This document shows, piece after piece, positions 24,384 to 32,354 of a stretch of 52,098 nt of DNA (the stretch's first letter is position 1; the number at the start of each line of letters is the position of its first letter). A program made the translations under genes and the position numbers. Source of the DNA: Segatella maculosa DSM 19339 = JCM 15638 (lineage in GTDB: Bacteria > Bacteroidota > Bacteroidia > Bacteroidales > Bacteroidaceae). Location: NCBI RefSeq assembly GCF_000382385.1, contig NZ_KB908337.1, forward strand, positions 1 through 52,098, in the 5' to 3' direction. The notes beneath the pieces were generated by a model, which had not been told where the DNA came from, made no database searches, and saw only the letters and a list, made by a program, of their open reading frames with translations.

Positions 24384-25793
24384 TTATGTTGTTTGTAGGG
24401 TCTCAACAGCTGGTTTTTCCGCCAATCCTTTGAGCCAATTGCCGCGGAAAAGCCGGTAAAGGAAGAGCGAACCGCGGAACGTAAGCTCTATGGCCATGGC
24501 TGTCCATACGCCTTTCAAGCCGTAATCACGGGCAAGCCATGCGGCAAGCGTAAGGCGAACGCACCACATGGAGATGAGGTTCATGATGGCAGGACGCAGG
24601 GTGTCGCCTGCACCGACGCAGATACTGTAGACCACGATTGATGCTGCAAAGAACGGTTCTGCAAAGGCTTCGATGCGCAAGACAGTGGTTCCGAGCGTAC
24701 GAATGGCTTCGACAGGACTCAAAAGGCCAATCATTTCAGGGGCAAACACATACATCACAGCTCCCATAAAGGCCATGACAAGCATGCCAAGTCCCACGGT
24801 CATGCGGGCAAAACTCGTGCAAAGGTCCTTTCGGGCGGCCCCGTAAGTCTGGCCAACCAGCGTGGTTGCAGCATCACCGATGCCGTATCCGGGCATGTAA
24901 CACAGGCTTTCTGCCGTGATGGCAAACGAGTTTGCCGCAATAGCAATGTTACCTAAAGGAGCCACTATCAGCGTGCTGACGATCTGTGCACCGCTCATCA
25001 AGATGGATTGAACGGCAATGGGGAAGCTGATTTTAGCTGATTTGATCACGTAATCCCACACCCAATGAAAAGGTATTGTATCGAGTTTCAATGCCAAAAT
25101 CTTGTTTCTGCAAGTCGTCATCCACGTAACCGGGAGCGAAGTACAGATGTAAGCCATCGCCGTTCCGAGGGCTGCACCAATCACACCAAGTCCAAATAGA
25201 TAGATGAAAACATAGTTGAAGCCCACGTCAAGCACGCATAATAGCACGCTCATTGCGCTGGCTAACTGCATGTTTCCGGTGCATTTCAACATGTCGCACG
25301 ACAGATGAAACAGCATCAGAAACGGAATTGTCAATGAAAAAACAAAGAAATAGCTTGATGAATTGCCTGCTATTGCAGCGTCTCCTCCTAACCAAATGGG
25401 AAGAGAAGCATGGATAGCGACACCGATGGCAAGCAGAAACAGACTCAAAATGATTTCACAGATATAGGCATGACGGAAGACTTGGCGTGCTTTTACAAAG
25501 TCGTTGGCTCCGATAAAATGTGAAACTTGAACGGAAAAGCCGATGGCCGAGGCGCTCAGAACACTGCCTATCAGCCATGCCGTCGACTCTATCAGTCCGA
25601 TACTTGCAGAGGCTTCGGCCCCCAAATGACCCACCATGCCGGCATCGATGAAGAACATCATCACCGTGGTCAGCTGTGCCAGCATCGAAGGGATACTCAG
25701 ATTGATGATCAAACTGAGCTTTTCTCTCCGCGACATGGGCAATCCGTTGCGTATGTTTGCCAATAAAGCTTCGCTTTTCTTGCTGCCTAACAT
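24384..25793 (-). CDS. MATE-family multidrug efflux protein
   Basis: The 469-residue inner-membrane protein has about twelve membrane spans and the MATE pattern: INLSIPSMLAQLTTVMMFFIDAGMVGHLG near the start, then a second half that repeats it (KISFPIAVQSILMSGAQIVSTLIVAPLG). It exports cationic drugs in exchange for Na+ or H+. I place the start at the ATG at 25793 (MLGSKKSEALL) because its promoter lies just upstream at 25812-25843; a longer frame would include the promoter and the small RNA terminator. It is followed after 12 bases by the exported protein gene. Confidence 0.9.
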   Translation of the reverse strand: MLGSKKSEALLANIRNGLPMSRREKLSLIINLSIPSMLAQLTTVMMFFIDAGMVGHLGAEASASIGLIESTAWLIGSVLSASAIGFSVQVSHFIGANDFVKARQVFRHAYICEIILSLFLLAIGVAIHASLPIWLGGDAAIAGNSSSYFFVFSLTIPFLMLFHLSCDMLKCTGNMQLASAMSVLLCVLDVGFNYVFIYLFGLGVIGAALGTAMAYICTSLPVTWMTTCRNKILALKLDTIPFHWVWDYVIKSAKISFPIAVQSILMSGAQIVSTLIVAPLGNIAIAANSFAITAESLCYMPGYGIGDAATTLVGQTYGAARKDLCTSFARMTVGLGMLVMAFMGAVMYVFAPEMIGLLSPVEAIRTLGTTVLRIEAFAEPFFAASIVVYSICVGAGDTLRPAIMNLISMWCVRLTLAAWLARDYGLKGVWTAMAIELTFRGSLFLYRLFRGNWLKGLAEKPAVETLQTT

Positions 25794-25811
25794 ATTGTTT
25801 TCTTGAATGTG

Positions 25812-25843
25812 CAAAAGTAATGTAAATCTGGCAAACTCACAAA
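25812..25843 (-). promoter_or_regulatory. Promoter of the MATE gene
   Basis: Read on the minus strand, TTTG (25840-25843) and TACTTTTG (25812-25819) are separated by 20 bases. The -33 element overlaps the T run of the upstream RNA terminator, so the MATE gene starts afresh right after that RNA ends. The leader to the ATG at 25793 is about 12 bases. Confidence 0.7.
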
Positions 25844-26033
25844 AAAAACGGTCCCATATTGCTATGGAACCGTATCTCTCTCTCAAACCTTCCAAGGTTT
25901 CTATTCTTCTCTCTCTAAAATGTTATCCTTTTTGAAACAATCTTTCCCTCAAAAGAACTAATTTTGTTTTTTATATCGAATAACCCTCTTCGTTTTTACA
26001 GTGTGAATTCTAACTTACCAATACCTTTCTCTG
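25841..26033 (-). ncRNA. Candidate small RNA upstream of the MATE gene
   Basis: On the minus strand a promoter (TTG at 26067-26069, TATCTTTG at 26040-26047, 19 bases apart) is followed by about 190 bases without a convincing frame and then a classical terminator: a 10-pair stem (25848-25857 with 25864-25873) and eight T (25841-25848). A second hairpin, AAACCTT-GG-AAGGTTT, precedes it. Length and design fit an independent stable RNA. It might be a member of a known Bacteroidales RNA family or a 6S-like RNA; I cannot tell by eye. Confidence 0.65.
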
Positions 26034-26047
26034 ATGCTGCAAAGATA

Positions 26048-26337
26048 GGGACAATCTTGCTTGCTGCAATGAATCGGCATGCGAAATCATTTGTTTCCGG
26101 CTTGATTCTTGACTTATATCAATCGCTCACACGGCTCAATAGGATTGTTGATGGGCTTCATTCGGTAAAGCTTATGGCCAAACAAGTTACCTTTCATGGG
26201 TAAAACGCGTCGCAATTCCGTTGTTTATAGGACAGGATAGTCGTGTGATTCCACTCTCATGAAAGCTCAACTGCGCCCGTCTCAATAGGTAAAAGCTGAT
26301 TGGAAACGCTTGGCAGCGCGATAAAAGTCATAAGAAG
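26048..26337. other. Intergenic, with a degenerate repeat copy
   Basis: No gene is recognised. At about 26203-26236 a degenerate copy of the 66-bp repeat core occurs (AAAACGCGTCGCAATTCCGT followed by a segment ending AGGACAGG). The small RNA promoter marks the left side and the dehydrogenase terminator the right. Confidence 0.5.
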
Positions 26338-26381
26338 AAGAGGGTGCAACATAAAATGGATTTATGTTACACCCTCTTTTT
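26338..26381 (-). terminator. Terminator after the acyl-CoA dehydrogenase gene
   Basis: A long stem pairs GAGGGTGCAACATAAA (26340-26355) with the segment 26361-26376, with a small bulge and a 5-base loop. T-rich sequence follows on both strands (TTTTT on the plus strand, CTTCTTCTT on the minus strand). It lies 20 bases beyond the stop of the dehydrogenase gene. Confidence 0.8.
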
Positions 26382-26400
26382 AAGGTTGAAGATGGGGCTG

Positions 26401-28128
26401 TCAGGCTTCCGTTTCTTCAGGTTTTGCTTCCGAAGCGAAGTTCTTCAAGTCGGCTGCATCAAACGAATTGATGTATGCGGCCTTGCCGATGACACTTTCT
26501 TCTGCCATGCGCACGTAGACGTTTGCACTCTTTTCGAAGAGCTCGGGCGCCTTTTCTGCATCGGCAATGATGAGTAGCGACATGATGATTTCGGCCGTCA
26601 TGTCGTAGAGGCGACGTGCGAGGAAGTCTTGTTCTTCTTGGTTTTCGTCGGCATTCACCTTGTTCAGCACCTCTTCGTAGCGGGCCACGAGCTTTGCAAC
26701 GCGTGCTTGCAGCGGTTGCATGGCTGCGGTCGGCTGTTCGAGCATCTCTTTCATGATGGCCAGATAGGTGCCGTTGGTAATGTAACGCACGGCGGCAACG
26801 ACCTGAAGTTGGGTGGTTCCCTCGTAAATGGAGAAGATTCGGGCGTCGCGGAAGAGCCGCTGACTCTTGTATTCCATGATGAATCCCGAGCCACCATGAA
26901 TGGAAATGGCATCGTAAGCATTCTGGTTTGCATACTCAGAGTTCATACCTTTGGCGATAGGAGTAAAGGCATCGGCCAACTTACTATACTGTTTCATCTC
27001 CTTACGCTCCTCAGGTGTGAGCTTACGGTCGCGTGAAATATCTTCGAGCGCCTTGTAGATATCGACGTAACGGGCTGTCATGTAGAGCAGCGAACGGCCT
27101 GCATCGAGTTTCGCTTTCATGCGGGAAAGCATGTCGTAAACGGCAGGGAAGGTAATTATCTTCTTGCCGAACTGGGCGCGTTCCTTGGCATAAGCAAGGC
27201 CTTCGTTGTAGGCTTCCTGCTCAACGCCCACACTTTGAGCTGCAATTCCCAAACGGGCACCGTTCATCAAGGCCATGACATACTTGATAAGTCCCAACTT
27301 TCGGTCGCCGCAAAGCTCGCATTTGGCATTCTTGTAGACCAGTTCGCAGGTGGGACTGCCGTGGATACCGAGCTTGTTCTCGATGTGTCGCACGGTAACA
27401 CCGCCGTTTTTCTTGTCGTAGATGAACATGGAAAGGCCGCGCCCGTCGCGTGTTCCCTCCTCGGAACGGGCCAAAACGAGATGAATATCCGAGTCGCCAT
27501 TGGTGATAAAACGCTTCACTCCGTTGAGTCGCCACGTGCCATCGGCATCTTGAGTGGCCTTCAACATGACGCGTTGCAGGTCGGATCCCGCATCAGGTTC
27601 GGTCAAATCCATTGACATCGTCTCGCCTGCTGCGATGCGGGGAATATACTTTTGGCGTTGTTCTTCGGTGCCGAATTCATACAAAGTGTCGATACACGAC
27701 TGCAAAGACCAAATGTTTTGGAAGCCGGCATCAGCTGAAGCGATAAGCTCGGAGGCCATGGAGAAGACGGTATTCGGGAGGTTCAAGCCACCATAACGAC
27801 GTGGCATAGAGATGCCCCAAAGCCCGGCTTGGCGCGTAGCCTCAATGTTTTCGACGGTCTTGCTCGCATAAATCATGCGCCCATTTTCCAAATGTGGGCC
27901 CTCTTGATCTACGCTTTCGGCATTCGGTTCAATGATGTTTGCTGCGATATCGCCTGTGATATCGAGCATTCGTTTGTAGTTTTCGATGGCGTCCTCGTAG
28001 TTAACGGGCGCGTCGTCAAAAGCATCTTTGTCTGCAAAGTCGCGCTCTTTCAGCTCAACAATGCGTTTCATCAGAGGATGGTTCAAGTGGAACTCAATCT
28101 CAGGATGGTCGGTGTAATAGTTTGACAT
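26401..28128 (-). CDS. Acyl-CoA dehydrogenase, long form
   Basis: The 575-residue FAD enzyme introduces a double bond into an acyl-CoA and passes electrons to ETF. The three-domain core is visible: the N-terminal helical part up to about 130, MSMDLTEPDAGSDLQRVM with the substrate/FAD contacts, SMFIYDKKNGGVTVRHIENKLGIHGSPT, and the C-terminal helical domain with HGGSGFIMEYKSQRLFRDAR and IYEGTTQLQ, where the Glu is the likely catalytic base. A 120-residue C-terminal extension marks the long subfamily. The etfA and etfB genes lie upstream on the same strand, so the three should work together; only a DUF559 cassette separates them. Confidence 0.92.
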   Translation of the reverse strand: MSNYYTDHPEIEFHLNHPLMKRIVELKERDFADKDAFDDAPVNYEDAIENYKRMLDITGDIAANIIEPNAESVDQEGPHLENGRMIYASKTVENIEATRQAGLWGISMPRRYGGLNLPNTVFSMASELIASADAGFQNIWSLQSCIDTLYEFGTEEQRQKYIPRIAAGETMSMDLTEPDAGSDLQRVMLKATQDADGTWRLNGVKRFITNGDSDIHLVLARSEEGTRDGRGLSMFIYDKKNGGVTVRHIENKLGIHGSPTCELVYKNAKCELCGDRKLGLIKYVMALMNGARLGIAAQSVGVEQEAYNEGLAYAKERAQFGKKIITFPAVYDMLSRMKAKLDAGRSLLYMTARYVDIYKALEDISRDRKLTPEERKEMKQYSKLADAFTPIAKGMNSEYANQNAYDAISIHGGSGFIMEYKSQRLFRDARIFSIYEGTTQLQVVAAVRYITNGTYLAIMKEMLEQPTAAMQPLQARVAKLVARYEEVLNKVNADENQEEQDFLARRLYDMTAEIIMSLLIIADAEKAPELFEKSANVYVRMAEESVIGKAAYINSFDAADLKNFASEAKPEETEA

Positions 28129-28133
28129 AAGCT

Positions 28134-28708
28134 AAAGCCCCACCCCCAACCCCTCCCCGAAGAGGGAGGGGAGTAATATGTTCTCTCCTTAAATCGCTGA
28201 GAGGGGCTGGTGGTGGATTGTTTTATTCGTTATACAATATGTTTTTTATCTCTGTTATCACGCTTTGTGAATTCTCTATTATTTGTTTATTAGTGAACCG
28301 AATCACTGTAAATCCCATTCTATTCAGACTCTCCGTACGCAGCTTGTCATCTTCTTTTTGTAGCCGTTCTTGATGATATTCTCCATCAACTTCAATCACT
28401 AAGTGATGGTACAAGCATGCGAAATCAACGATAAAGTCACCTATAATATGCTGACGTCTGAACTTAAAGGGCTTTGGAAGTAGCCTCAGTTCTTCCCAAA
28501 GTATGGTCTCGGCAAGTGTCATTTTCAGCCGATTTTCTTTGGCAAATGCCTTTAGCAGTGCATAACGGTCAGGCGAAGCGCTCATATATTCGAATGATGT
28601 TTCCACTTTATTCATCATATATCAGTCGTTTATCCTTGTCTTATCCTTTCCTACACTACAGCATATTACTCCCCTCCCTCTTCGGGGAGGGGTCGGGGGA
28701 GAGGCTTT
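28134..28708. mobile_element. DUF559 cassette bounded by 47-bp inverted repeats
   Basis: The left arm (28134-28180) and the right arm (28662-28708) are inverted copies identical at 44 of 47 positions. Each starts AAAGCC at its outer end and ends AGTAATATG at its inner end, with an internal palindrome (CCCCTCCC with GGGAGGGG). They enclose one gene, a DUF559 endonuclease. The outer end of the right arm supplies bases of the etfA stop codon, and the left arm ends 6 bases from the dehydrogenase start codon. The unit of about 575 bp thus sits cleanly between two genes that otherwise belong together. Confidence 0.75.
28223..28618 (-). CDS. DUF559-domain endonuclease (Vsr-like)
   Basis: The 131-residue protein has the DUF559 fold of the PD-(D/E)XK/Vsr-like group: LAETILWEELRLLPKPFKFRRQHIIG, then DFIVDFACLYHHLVIEVDGEYH with Asp65 and Glu76-x-Asp78, then a C-terminal FTVIRFTNKQI strand and helix. 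The active-site residues look intact. Such small proteins are scattered through Bacteroidetes genomes and their substrate is unknown. Here the gene is the sole content of an inverted-repeat cassette, which suggests that the protein acts on the repeats; that is inference. An ATG three bases further in is also possible. Confidence 0.85.
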   Translation of the reverse strand: MMNKVETSFEYMSASPDRYALLKAFAKENRLKMTLAETILWEELRLLPKPFKFRRQHIIGDFIVDFACLYHHLVIEVDGEYHQERLQKEDDKLRTESLNRMGFTVIRFTNKQIIENSQSVITEIKNILYNE

Positions 28709-29729
28709 ACTTTGAATTCTGTTTATAGTATTTAATCAGTTTCGGCACCACTTCTTCAACGGTTCCGTTGATGACATAGTCGGCAATCTTGTTGATTGGG
28801 GCATCGGGATCGCTGTTGATGGAGATGATAATGCCGCTGTCTTGCATGCCGGCAATATGTTGAATCTGGCCCGAAATGCCGCAGGCAATGTAGACTTTCG
28901 GGTGAACGGTGACACCGGTCTGGCCGATTTGACGGTCGTGATCAGCCCAACCTGCGTCCACGGCAGCACGACTTGCGCCAACTTCTCCATGGAGTTCCTT
29001 TGCCAATTGGAACAAAAGTTCAAAGCCTTCCTTGCTTCCTACGCCGTAACCTCCAGCCACAACGATAGGCGAACCCTTGAGATTATGCTTCGCAGCCTCA
29101 ACATGTCGGTCGATGACTTTCACCACATAGTCGGCTTCGGGCACATATTTTGCCACGTCGGGATAGACAACTTCGCCCTTAGCTTGGCCCTCATAGAGTG
29201 CTTTCTGCATCACTCCTGACCGCACAGTTGCCATTTGTGGGCGATGATCGGGATTGACAATGGTTGCCACAATGTTGCCTCCAAAGGCCGGACGGATTTG
29301 ATATAGCAAGTTATCATAGTGCTTTCCGGTCTTCTTTTCATCGTAATCTCCAATCTCAAGTTGCGTACAATCCGCCGTAAGACCAGAGGTTAAGGACGAG
29401 CTAACACGTGGTCCAAGGTCGCGACCTATGACAGTTGCGCCCAGCAAACAAATCTGTGGGCGCTCTTCTTTGAATAGGTTTACGAGGATATCCGTGTGAG
29501 GTGCCGAGGTATAAGGGCTGAGACCGTTTCCCTCGAACACGAAGAGTTTGTCCACACCGTAAGGCAAAATCTGCGTTTCCACCTTACCTTTGATGCCGCT
29601 TCCGGCTACGATTGCATGCAGGTCTACGCCAAGTTTATCGGCAAGTTTGCGACCCTTCGTCAGCAATTCCTGTGAAACTTCGAGGACATTTGGCCCTTCT
29701 GTTTCGCAATATACAAATACGTTGTTCAT
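28707..29729 (-). CDS. etfA: Electron transfer flavoprotein, alpha subunit
   Basis: The 340-residue protein binds FAD and carries electrons from the acyl-CoA dehydrogenase. The C-terminal FAD domain is clear: VVAGGYGVGSKEGFELLFQL, then ASRAAVDAGW, IGQTGVTVHPKVYIACGISG and QHIAGMQDSGIIISINSDPD. The N-terminal domain follows the ETF alpha/beta pattern. I start at the ATG at 29729 (MNNVFVYCE); the longer frame covers noncoding sequence. The stop codon is completed by the end of the DUF559 cassette. A 146-base gap with short repeated motifs separates it from etfB. Confidence 0.95.
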   Translation of the reverse strand: MNNVFVYCETEGPNVLEVSQELLTKGRKLADKLGVDLHAIVAGSGIKGKVETQILPYGVDKLFVFEGNGLSPYTSAPHTDILVNLFKEERPQICLLGATVIGRDLGPRVSSSLTSGLTADCTQLEIGDYDEKKTGKHYDNLLYQIRPAFGGNIVATIVNPDHRPQMATVRSGVMQKALYEGQAKGEVVYPDVAKYVPEADYVVKVIDRHVEAAKHNLKGSPIVVAGGYGVGSKEGFELLFQLAKELHGEVGASRAAVDAGWADHDRQIGQTGVTVHPKVYIACGISGQIQHIAGMQDSGIIISINSDPDAPINKIADYVINGTVEEVVPKLIKYYKQNSK

Positions 29730-29875
29730 AATATGAATGAGGAGTGAGGAATGAGGCGTGTGGAATTGATGCGTAACATGAACAAGGAAGAATGACAAAT
29801 GAGCATTTCTTTATCCTTCAAAAGCATCTGTATGGCAATCCATTCCAAGGCTTTTCTTCCGCTCCTTTTCTGTTT

Positions 29876-30742
29876 TTAGCCAATAATCTTTTCGTCTAAC
29901 AATTCTTTTACCAAGCTTTCCACGTCGCTATCGCTGCCGGTGAGCGTCTTACTCTCCTTGGCTTGGAACACGATGTTCTGCACGGTTTTCACCTTGGTTG
30001 GCGAACCTGAAAGTCCACACTGGGCCTCGTCGGCTCTGCAATCGGCTATGCTCCATTGCCCAAGTGTAAGGTATGGGCGCGCATAAAGCGAACTCCAAGG
30101 CTCATCGCCCTTGCGTTCCATCGGACATGTGGCATATTTGTACTTCATAACACGCTTTACGTTGCACGGACGAGCAGGAGCAGCACTGCCATTAACAGTG
30201 ATCAAAACGGGCAAAGGAGCCACGACGGTCTCCACACCACCATCAATGTGGCGACGAATAGTGGCCTTTCCGTCTTCTATTTTCATTACTTCTTCGGCGT
30301 AGGTCACTTGATTGAGGCCCAACTTCTGGGCAACCTGCGGACCCACTTGCGCCGTATCGCCGTCGATAGCCTGCCTACCTCCGATGACAATATCGACGTT
30401 GCCAATCTTCTCAATGCCCTTGGCAAGGAAGTAAGATGTGGCCAACGTGTCGGCACCGGCACTCTTTCTGTCGGTCAAGAGCCAGCCTTCATCGGCCCCG
30501 CGGTAGAGTCCTTGGCGGATAATCTCGCCCGCACGGGGAGGCCCCATGGTCAAGATGCCGACGGTGGAGCCGGGATGTTGGTCTTTGATGCGCAGTGCTT
30601 GTTCGAGCGCATTGAGGTCTTCGGGATTGAAGATTGCAGGAAGTGCCGCGCGATTGACGGTGCCTTCGGCCGTCATGGCGTCCTTTCCTACGTTTCGTGT
30701 GTCAGGTACTTGCTTGGCAAGTACAACGATTTTCAATTTCAT
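29876..30742 (-). CDS. etfB: Electron transfer flavoprotein, beta subunit
   Basis: The 288-residue protein pairs with EtfA. It starts LKIVVLAKQVPDTRNVGKDA and contains NPEDLNALEQALRIKD, VGILTMGPPRAGEIIRQGL, VDIVIGGRQAIDGDTAQVGP and the loop VLITVNGSAAPARPCNVKRVM, all typical of ETF beta. It is the first gene of the etfB-etfA-dehydrogenase group and has a good promoter at 30787-30818. The order etfB-etfA-acd matches known bifurcating as well as classical systems; the sequence does not decide which by eye. Confidence 0.95.
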   Translation of the reverse strand: MKLKIVVLAKQVPDTRNVGKDAMTAEGTVNRAALPAIFNPEDLNALEQALRIKDQHPGSTVGILTMGPPRAGEIIRQGLYRGADEGWLLTDRKSAGADTLATSYFLAKGIEKIGNVDIVIGGRQAIDGDTAQVGPQVAQKLGLNQVTYAEEVMKIEDGKATIRRHIDGGVETVVAPLPVLITVNGSAAPARPCNVKRVMKYKYATCPMERKGDEPWSSLYARPYLTLGQWSIADCRADEAQCGLSGSPTKVKTVQNIVFQAKESKTLTGSDSDVESLVKELLDEKIIG

Positions 30743-30786
30743 TGTTATTTATAGTGTTTATGTATAGTTCTGACATTAGGTCTGCA

Positions 30787-30818
30787 CAAAAGTACATTAT
30801 TTTTATTTCTTAGCCAAA
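30787..30818 (-). promoter_or_regulatory. Promoter of etfB
   Basis: On the minus strand TTTG (30815-30818) and TACTTTTG (30787-30794) are 20 bases apart, and the etfB ATG follows about 45 bases downstream. Confidence 0.75.
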
Positions 30819-30998
30819 CAAAATGCACAAAAACCTACTTCTTGTGCACAAAGCTCTTCTTTTGTGCAATGAAAGTATTGCTCATGTTCTCCAAGAAGGT
30901 CTACGATGTGGGCATACCTTATTATATATGTCAGGACTGCGCTATAAAATTTTCGGTCTATCACAGTCTTCCTGTATCTCATACCGGCATACAAAGGG

Positions 30999-31643
30999 TT
31001 ATTCCTTACTTTCTGTTGGTCCCTGTTGGCATTCCTTTAGTTCCACAGAAGCCTGTGCCGCCCGCTTCTTTTCCATTTGCTTTCTGCAACTATATATCTT
31101 CAATGCATTGATACACTCCACGACTCCATAGAGCAACATGCACCAACCAATGACGAACAGCGGTGCCGAAGCGATCGATTTCGGGTAGATGACCGCCACA
31201 AGTCCCGTAAGCAAGATTACAGAAGGCATCACCCAATAAAAGAAACCAACATCGGCCAGTTTGCTGATTTCGGCCAGATTGATGAACTGTCCGATGGCTC
31301 CGATGATGAGCAATGCGGCAATGATGTAGATAAGTCCAGTGATAAAGGTGCCCGGCATGAGGGCCAAAATGGCCCCAAGGATAAGACTTCCGAGGCCGAC
31401 GATGGGTAAAGCAGGGCGCTGACCGCCCGAAATCAGCTGCCCATTGCTATCATATATCTCCGGCTCGCCGGCCGTTTTGCGGGCCGTATAATAGGAAGCA
31501 AGGGAGATAACACCCGACAGAAAGAACAGTACGCCGATGACAATAGTGAGCCATTCGACGGTTTGTTCGCGGTATTCTATCAAGAGTGCGCCGATGACGA
31601 TTGCACTGACGGCGCGGAAAAGAGAACTTCTTAAAACTTTCAT
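30999..31643 (-). CDS. DUF308/HdeD-type membrane protein
   Basis: The 214-residue inner-membrane protein has six hydrophobic spans in pairs (AVSAIVIGALLIEY, WLTIVIGVLFFLSGVISLAS, LPIVGLGSLILGAILALMP, LIYIIAALLIIGAIGQFI, WVMPSVILLTGLVAVIYP, FVIGWCMLLYGVVECINAL) and a charged C-terminal tail. The pattern matches DUF308 (HdeD family), linked in some bacteria to acid resistance. A -7 box TACCTTTG lies at 31664-31671 on the minus strand. It is divergent from the phosphatase gene and probably monocistronic. Confidence 0.85.
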   Translation of the reverse strand: MKVLRSSLFRAVSAIVIGALLIEYREQTVEWLTIVIGVLFFLSGVISLASYYTARKTAGEPEIYDSNGQLISGGQRPALPIVGLGSLILGAILALMPGTFITGLIYIIAALLIIGAIGQFINLAEISKLADVGFFYWVMPSVILLTGLVAVIYPKSIASAPLFVIGWCMLLYGVVECINALKIYSCRKQMEKKRAAQASVELKECQQGPTESKE

Positions 31644-31714
31644 AAGCTGTGTTTATATGTTGGCAAAGGTAGTAAAAAACTTCAAACTCACCGCGATGTC
31701 TCTGCCCTTTTTTG

Positions 31715-31722
31715 TAAATTTG
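31715..31722 (+). promoter_or_regulatory. -7 box of the histidine phosphatase gene
   Basis: TAAATTTG at 31715-31722 fits the Bacteroidetes -7 element and lies 19 bases before the ATG at 31742. No clear TTTG element was found at the expected distance. Confidence 0.5.
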
Positions 31723-31741
31723 CAACCAAAAGCCAACGAAT

Positions 31742-32248
31742 ATGACCACATTATATTTGGTACGCCACGGCGAAACCGTGGACAACGCCGCCCAAATCTT
31801 GCAAGGACAGCAGCAAGGCGAGCTCAACGAAACGGGCATCAAGCAGGCCGAAGCTACGCGCGACAAGCTGAAAGGCGAGCAAATCGATGTCTTTGTGTCG
31901 AGCGATTTGAAGCGTTCGGTCGATACTTGCCGCATCATTGCAGCCCCACATCATAAAGGCGTGGAGACGACACCGCTCTTGCGCGAGCGCGATTGGGGCG
32001 ACTTCACGGGCCGATTTATTCCCGATTTGCACGATGTTGCATGGCCCGACAACGTCGAAAGCCTTGAACAAATGAAGCGTCGGGCCCAGAATTTCCTCAC
32101 TTACGTCAAGACTTCGTTTCCCAACCAAACGGTTTTGGCCGTCGGTCACGGTATCATCAACAAGGCCATTCAAAGCGTTTATTTCAAAAAACCGATGAAC
32201 GAGATTCCGAAAATGGATAATGCAGAGGTGCGGGTCTACGTGCTGTAG
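31742..32248 (+). CDS. Histidine phosphatase (phosphoglycerate-mutase-like)
   Basis: The 168-residue protein has the phosphatase core: LVRHGET with the catalytic His9, the acid Glu82 in LLRERDWGDFTG, and the second His136 in VLAVGHG. Arg58 near SSDLKRSVDT completes the phosphate pocket. It is short for the superfamily (about 200 residues is usual), with a reduced insertion between the acid and the second histidine. The substrate is unknown; relatives remove phosphate from small metabolites or nucleotides. A terminator follows within 15 bases. Confidence 0.92.
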   Translation: MTTLYLVRHGETVDNAAQILQGQQQGELNETGIKQAEATRDKLKGEQIDVFVSSDLKRSVDTCRIIAAPHHKGVETTPLLRERDWGDFTGRFIPDLHDVAWPDNVESLEQMKRRAQNFLTYVKTSFPNQTVLAVGHGIINKAIQSVYFKKPMNEIPKMDNAEVRVYVL

Positions 32249-32260
32249 CCCATGACGAGA

Positions 32261-32301
32261 AAAGGATTACCGCCAGACGTTTGCCTTTTCGGTAATCCTT
32301 T
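32261..32301. terminator. Convergent terminator between phosphatase and secreted protein genes
   Basis: AAAGGATTACCG (32261-32272) pairs perfectly with 32290-32301 around a 17-base loop. A/T-rich ends suit both directions, as needed between two convergent genes. Confidence 0.75.
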
Positions 32302-32354
32302 TCGTGAGAATATATATGTTGTCTGACCTATTGTTCAGGCTGATTTGGCTTTCC

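Noticed and set aside
25964..26203. Plus-strand frame of 79 residues
   Set aside because: It is antisense to the candidate small RNA and its promoter, with no family or ribosome-binding context.
30803..30994. Minus-strand frame of 63 residues upstream of etfB
   Set aside because: It overlaps the etfB promoter and has no upstream promoter or recognisable family; the overlapping plus frames are equally open.
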